Assembly: GCF_018449635.1 (NCBI RefSeq)
Contig: NZ_JAAVUV010000014.1
Location: 124,001 to 188,000 of the forward strand
Source of the DNA: Caballeronia sp. dw_276
GTDB lineage: Bacteria > Pseudomonadota > Gammaproteobacteria > Burkholderiales > Burkholderiaceae
Reading direction: 5' to 3'
DNA: 64,000 nt
The notes below the pieces were generated by a model. That model made no database searches. It saw nothing but the letters and a program-made list of their open reading frames with translations, and was not told the DNA's origin. The position numbers and the translations under genes were made by a program. Shown here in pieces: positions 60,881 through 64,000 of this stretch (positions are counted from its first letter, which is position 1; the number at the start of each line of letters is the position of its first letter).

Positions 60881-61642
60881 ATGACCGAATCCACTCTTGC
60901 TGCGCAACTCGTGCAGGCCCGCCGGCAGCGAACGCTGATCGAGGACCTCGAGTCGGCAGATATTCCGGCCGATGCCAACGCAGCCTACGCCATCCAGCAT
61001 GAAGTCCTGTCGCTGACGGGCGCCCGGATCGGCGCGTGGAAAGTTGGCGCCCGGTCGCCCGGTGCGCAGGCGAACACGGCGCCTATCGATGCAGAACTCG
61101 TTCACACGTCGCCCGCGCGTATCGCGCACGCGTCGTTTTTTCGCGTGCTGATCGAGATGGAAATCGCGTTTCGTTTTTCTTATGCACTGCCTCCGCGCGC
61201 CGAAGCTTACAGTCGCAGCGAGGTATTTGCGGCGCTTGGCGGCATGGCGGTCGCGCTCGAAGTCGTCGATAGCCGTTTTGCGCAGTGGCCGAATCTCGCG
61301 CCGCTCGCGCAACTGGCCGATTCACAAAACAACGGCGCACTGATCGTAGGCAAAATGGAGCCGTATGAGGTGATTGCGCCGGGCTTCGATTTCTTGTCGC
61401 CGCAACTCGAACTGAGCGTTGATGGCGTCTCCATCGTGCCGCCGAGCGCGGGAAATCCGGCTGGAGACCCGCGCGAACTGCTGGTGTGGTTCGTCAATCA
61501 TTGCAGCACGTACGGCCATACCGTGCAGCCGTTCTGGACGATCACCACCGGTTCTTACACTGGGGCGCGCCGCATTGAAGGGCCGGGGGTGGTCAGCGGG
61601 CGCATTGATCGCATTGGCGATATCGAATTGACGCTGGAGTAA
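60881..61642 (+). CDS. 2-keto-4-pentenoate hydratase-like protein (FAH superfamily)
   Basis: 253 residues from ATG at 60881; the frame is open 73 codons upstream but that part is not family-like. It has YAIQHEVLSLTGARIGAWKV and ALGGMAVALEVVDSRFAQWP (metal-ligand Glu region), as in MhpD/TesE-type hydratases of aromatic meta-cleavage. The family adds water to 2-hydroxypenta-2,4-dienoate. No aldolase or aromatic-degradation genes are next to it, so the substrate is open. A terminator follows. Confidence 0.85.
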   Translation: MTESTLAAQLVQARRQRTLIEDLESADIPADANAAYAIQHEVLSLTGARIGAWKVGARSPGAQANTAPIDAELVHTSPARIAHASFFRVLIEMEIAFRFSYALPPRAEAYSRSEVFAALGGMAVALEVVDSRFAQWPNLAPLAQLADSQNNGALIVGKMEPYEVIAPGFDFLSPQLELSVDGVSIVPPSAGNPAGDPRELLVWFVNHCSTYGHTVQPFWTITTGSYTGARRIEGPGVVSGRIDRIGDIELTLE

Positions 61643-61735
61643 GCATTGCGTGCCTCAAGCGCGCATGAACGAAGCTTTAACAGATTTGTAACGCTGCATG
61701 CTTTAGCTAATGCAATGTCGAAACCACACCACACG

Positions 61736-61761
61736 AAGGCACTCGATGAGTGCCTTTTTTT
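61736..61761 (+). terminator. Terminator after the hydratase gene
   Basis: AAGGCACTC / GAGTGCCTT with a 3-base loop, followed by TTTTT. Confidence 0.92.
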
Positions 61762-62411
61762 ATTGTTTAAATCCCTTTGCGCATCTCGGGTATTGCATCC
61801 ATGAATGACGTATGTGAGCGCACAAAAGCTGGGGTTACGGCGGTCAACCAATGAGATTGCGAGTCGTTGTGTAAGAAAGAGATCTGCGTAGTGTTGTATC
61901 GATGAGAAGGGTTACTGAATGGCGGCGCGCACCATGTTGGTAAAAAGGGCATAGGGTCTGCATCGTTTAGGCTCTGATGCGCGTATATACGCATGCAGCC
62001 AGGTAACCGACCCGCCGATACAGATCCTTTATACCGGTGGATAACATGTGGATGAGTCTGTGGATGAGCGGTAGATAAGCGGAGGATAACCGGACGATAA
62101 GCAAGAAGCACAAACGCGGCGCGCAACTCGTCTGCGGCAGCAGCAGCCGGGCACTTGGGCTGCTAACGTGTCGCATGGGTCCAGGGCTTGTACAGCAAGG
62201 CTGTGCAGCTATTGCCGAAGACGTTTCGCGAGTCGGGATGATGATTGTAGGTGAACGAAAATATTCCACCAAGCTAGGAATACTTCGAAGCAAATCAGCA
62301 ACGCATTTGCATGAAAAAAAATTCGAATAGGTTTAGGATGAACTGAAGCGATGTTGTTCTGATTAGGCGCGCCGCGCACACATTGCTTTCTGACTTCGGC
62401 GAGGAGGTAGC
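61762..62411. other. Long intergenic region upstream of prkA
   Basis: About 650 bases without a recognisable gene. It includes the phased repeat array (62036-62100) and an AT-rich segment at about 62240-62345 that may hold the prkA promoter. I could not find a sigma-54 site (GG-N10-GC) that fits. Confidence 0.6.
62036..62100. repeat. Six DnaA-box-like 9-mers phased at 11-12 bp
   Basis: GGTGGATAA (62036), TGTGGATGA (62047), TGTGGATGA (62059), GGTAGATAA (62070), GGAGGATAA (62081) and GGACGATAA (62092). Start-to-start spacings are 11, 12, 11, 11, 11, i.e. one helical turn. All share nGnnGATnA; the first three differ from TGTGGATAA by one base. Confidence 0.7.
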
Positions 62412-64000
62412 ATGGATATCTACAGCAGTTTCGCGACCCGCTTCGAAAAAACCCGCGAGGAGGAATTCTCGCTCGAAGAGTATCTCGCGCTCTGCAAAGA
62501 CGATCCTGCAACGTATGCAACAGCGGGCGAACGGATGTTGGCGGCTATCGGGGAACCGGAGTCAGTCGACACGCGCACGGACCCGCGTTTATCGCGTGTG
62601 TTTGCAAACAAGGTGATCAAGGTGTATCCGGCATTCCGTGAGTTCTACGGAATGGAGGAAGTGATCGAGCAGGTGGTGTCGTACTTCCGGCATGCGGCTC
62701 AAGGGCTGGAAGAGAAGAAGCAGATCCTGTATTTGCTGGGTCCTGTCGGCGGCGGCAAGTCATCCATTGCCGAACGTCTGAAGCAACTGGCCGAGCGTGT
62801 TCCTTTCTATGCAATCAAGGGTTCACCTGTCAACGAGTCGCCTCTTGGCTTGTTCGACTACGACGAAGACGGTCCCATCCTCGAAGAGCAATACGGCATT
62901 CCACGTCGTTACCTCAAAAACATCCTGAGTCCGTGGGCTGTGAAACGCCTACACGAATTCAACGGCGACATCCGCAAGTTCCGCATCGTTCGCCGCTATC
63001 CTTCCATCCTTCGTCAGATCGGTATCGCCAAGACCGAACCGGGCGATGAAAACAATCAGGACATCTCGTCGCTCGTCGGCAAGGTCGACATTCGCAAGCT
63101 CGAAACCTATTCACAGGACGACGCCGACGCCTACAGCTATTCCGGCGGCTTGTGTCTTGCGAATCAGGGTTTGCTCGAGTTCGTCGAAATGTTCAAGGCG
63201 CCAATCAAGGTCTTGCATCCGTTGCTCACCGCGACCCAGGAAGGCAACTTCAAGGGCACGGAAGGCTTTGGTGCAATCCCGTTTGACGGCGTGGTGCTGG
63301 CTCACTCGAACGAGTCCGAATGGAAGACGTTCCGCAACAACAAGAATAACGAAGCACTGCTCGATCGTATCTTCGTGGTGAAGGTGCCGTATTGCCTGCG
63401 CTATGGCGAAGAGATGAAGATCTACGAGAAGCTGCTGCGTAATTCTTCGCTGACAAACGCCGTGTGCGCGCCGGGCACGTTGAAGATGATGGCGCAGATG
63501 GCGGTGCTGACGCGCCTTCATGAGCCGGAGAATTCCAGCCTCTTTTCGAAGATGCAGGTCTATGACGGCGAGAATCTCAAGGACACTGATCCGAAGGCGA
63601 AATCGTTCCAGGAGTATCGCGATTTTGCCGGTGTCGATGAAGGCATGAACGGGGTATCGACTCGTTTTGCGTTCAAGATTCTCTCGCGGGTATTCAACTT
63701 CGATTCCACCGAAGTTGCAGCCAATCCGGTGCATCTCATGTACGTGCTCGAACAGCAAATTGAACGCGAGCAGTTCCCGCCGGAGACCGAACAGAAATAC
63801 CTGTCGTTCATCAAGGACGTGCTGGCATCGCGCTATGCCGAATTCATCGGCAAGGAGATTCAGACGGCGTACCTGGAGTCGTATTCCGAGTATGGCCAGA
63901 ACATCTTTGATCGATATGTGACTTATGCCGATTTCTGGATTCAGGACCAGGAATTCCGCGATCACGATACCGGCGAAAGTTTCGACCGTGCGTCGCTGAA
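62412..64000 (+). CDS. prkA: PrkA serine protein kinase (3' end outside window)
   Basis: 529 codons are visible of about 640 expected. The AAA+ P-loop is at 110-118 (LLGPVGGGKSS) and is followed by the PrkA N-terminal domain blocks LGLFDYDEDGPILEEQYGIP, RKFRIVRRYPSILRQIGIAK, TATQEGNFKGTEGFGAIPFD and LAHSNESEWKTFRNNKNNEA. SD GAGGAGGT lies 4 bases before the ATG, one of the best in the window. PrkA phosphorylates proteins in stress or stationary-phase responses, and in proteobacteria it is usually followed by yeaH and spoVR (ycgB), which should lie beyond the end. Confidence 0.97.
   Translation, partial: MDIYSSFATRFEKTREEEFSLEEYLALCKDDPATYATAGERMLAAIGEPESVDTRTDPRLSRVFANKVIKVYPAFREFYGMEEVIEQVVSYFRHAAQGLEEKKQILYLLGPVGGGKSSIAERLKQLAERVPFYAIKGSPVNESPLGLFDYDEDGPILEEQYGIPRRYLKNILSPWAVKRLHEFNGDIRKFRIVRRYPSILRQIGIAKTEPGDENNQDISSLVGKVDIRKLETYSQDDADAYSYSGGLCLANQGLLEFVEMFKAPIKVLHPLLTATQEGNFKGTEGFGAIPFDGVVLAHSNESEWKTFRNNKNNEALLDRIFVVKVPYCLRYGEEMKIYEKLLRNSSLTNAVCAPGTLKMMAQMAVLTRLHEPENSSLFSKMQVYDGENLKDTDPKAKSFQEYRDFAGVDEGMNGVSTRFAFKILSRVFNFDSTEVAANPVHLMYVLEQQIEREQFPPETEQKYLSFIKDVLASRYAEFIGKEIQTAYLESYSEYGQNIFDRYVTYADFWIQDQEFRDHDTGESFDRASL

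Noticed and set aside
62340..62411. Sigma-54 promoter for prkA
   Set aside because: A TTGCT is present at about 62382, but the GG that must lie 10 bases before its GC is missing.
1..64000. CRISPR array, insertion sequences, prophage
   Set aside because: No regularly spaced identical repeats with unique spacers, no transposase-like ORF and no phage structural genes were seen.

Overview
The window is a 64-kb piece of a Burkholderiaceae chromosome, most likely Paraburkholderia or Caballeronia. This rests on the high GC, the beta-proteobacterial gene orders (ygfZ / mltG-tmk-holB-acetyltransferase-tatD, purL beside a parvulin-bolA-yciB-msrB block, tesA divergent from ybbA) and closely spaced housekeeping genes. 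The species is an inference. No insertion sequence, integrase, prophage or CRISPR array is visible.

Layout. 1-3393: tail of a LysR regulator, a zinc-ribbon membrane protein of unknown role, a GT9 glycosyltransferase and a RidA-family protein. 3540-11625: a sugar-acid catabolic region with two MFS transporters, a LacI regulator, an IlvD/Edd-type Fe-S dehydratase and two dehydrogenases; a tRNA-Asp gene sits inside it. LacI-type palindromes lie beside three of these genes. 11626-31098: a candidate small RNA with its own terminator, then core genes: PpiD-like chaperone, small lipoprotein, tesA/ybbA, pgi, NAD(P)HX repair, D-amino-acid dehydrogenase, purL, parvulin, bolA-like, yciB, msrB, selO and an acyl-CoA ligase. 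31169-39709: fatty-acid-type catabolism (FadB-like protein, nicotinamidase, thiolase), a broken-looking metalloprotease-like ORF, then a cassette of Dabb protein, thioesterase, MDR reductase, SDR and alpha/beta hydrolase.

39706-51285: NRDE protein, ygfZ, the mltG-tmk-holB-GNAT-tatD operon, an ankyrin-repeat protein, a Rap1a/Tai-like protein, an MscS channel, otsA and a GT4 glycosyltransferase. 51383-54160: small envelope or hypothetical proteins (SYLF lipoprotein, two-helix membrane protein, PsiF-repeat protein, 93-aa protein). 54346-60650: a sugar ABC system consisting of binding protein and ATPase, with NO permease gene, followed by a LacI regulator and a chemoreceptor that has a sigma-28-like promoter. 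60881-64000: a hydratase of the FAH superfamily, a 0.77-kb intergenic stretch with six helically phased 9-mers, and the first 529 codons of prkA.

Most of the window is ordinary core genome. The items most worth follow-up are the permease-less ABC locus with a stranded opposite-strand terminator, the phased repeat array upstream of prkA, the terminator-ended candidate sRNA upstream of ppiD, the three-site LacI operator set around the sugar-acid genes, and the orphan HxHP-motif ORF whose 3' end runs through a terminator. I found no clear new multi-gene defence or toxin system.
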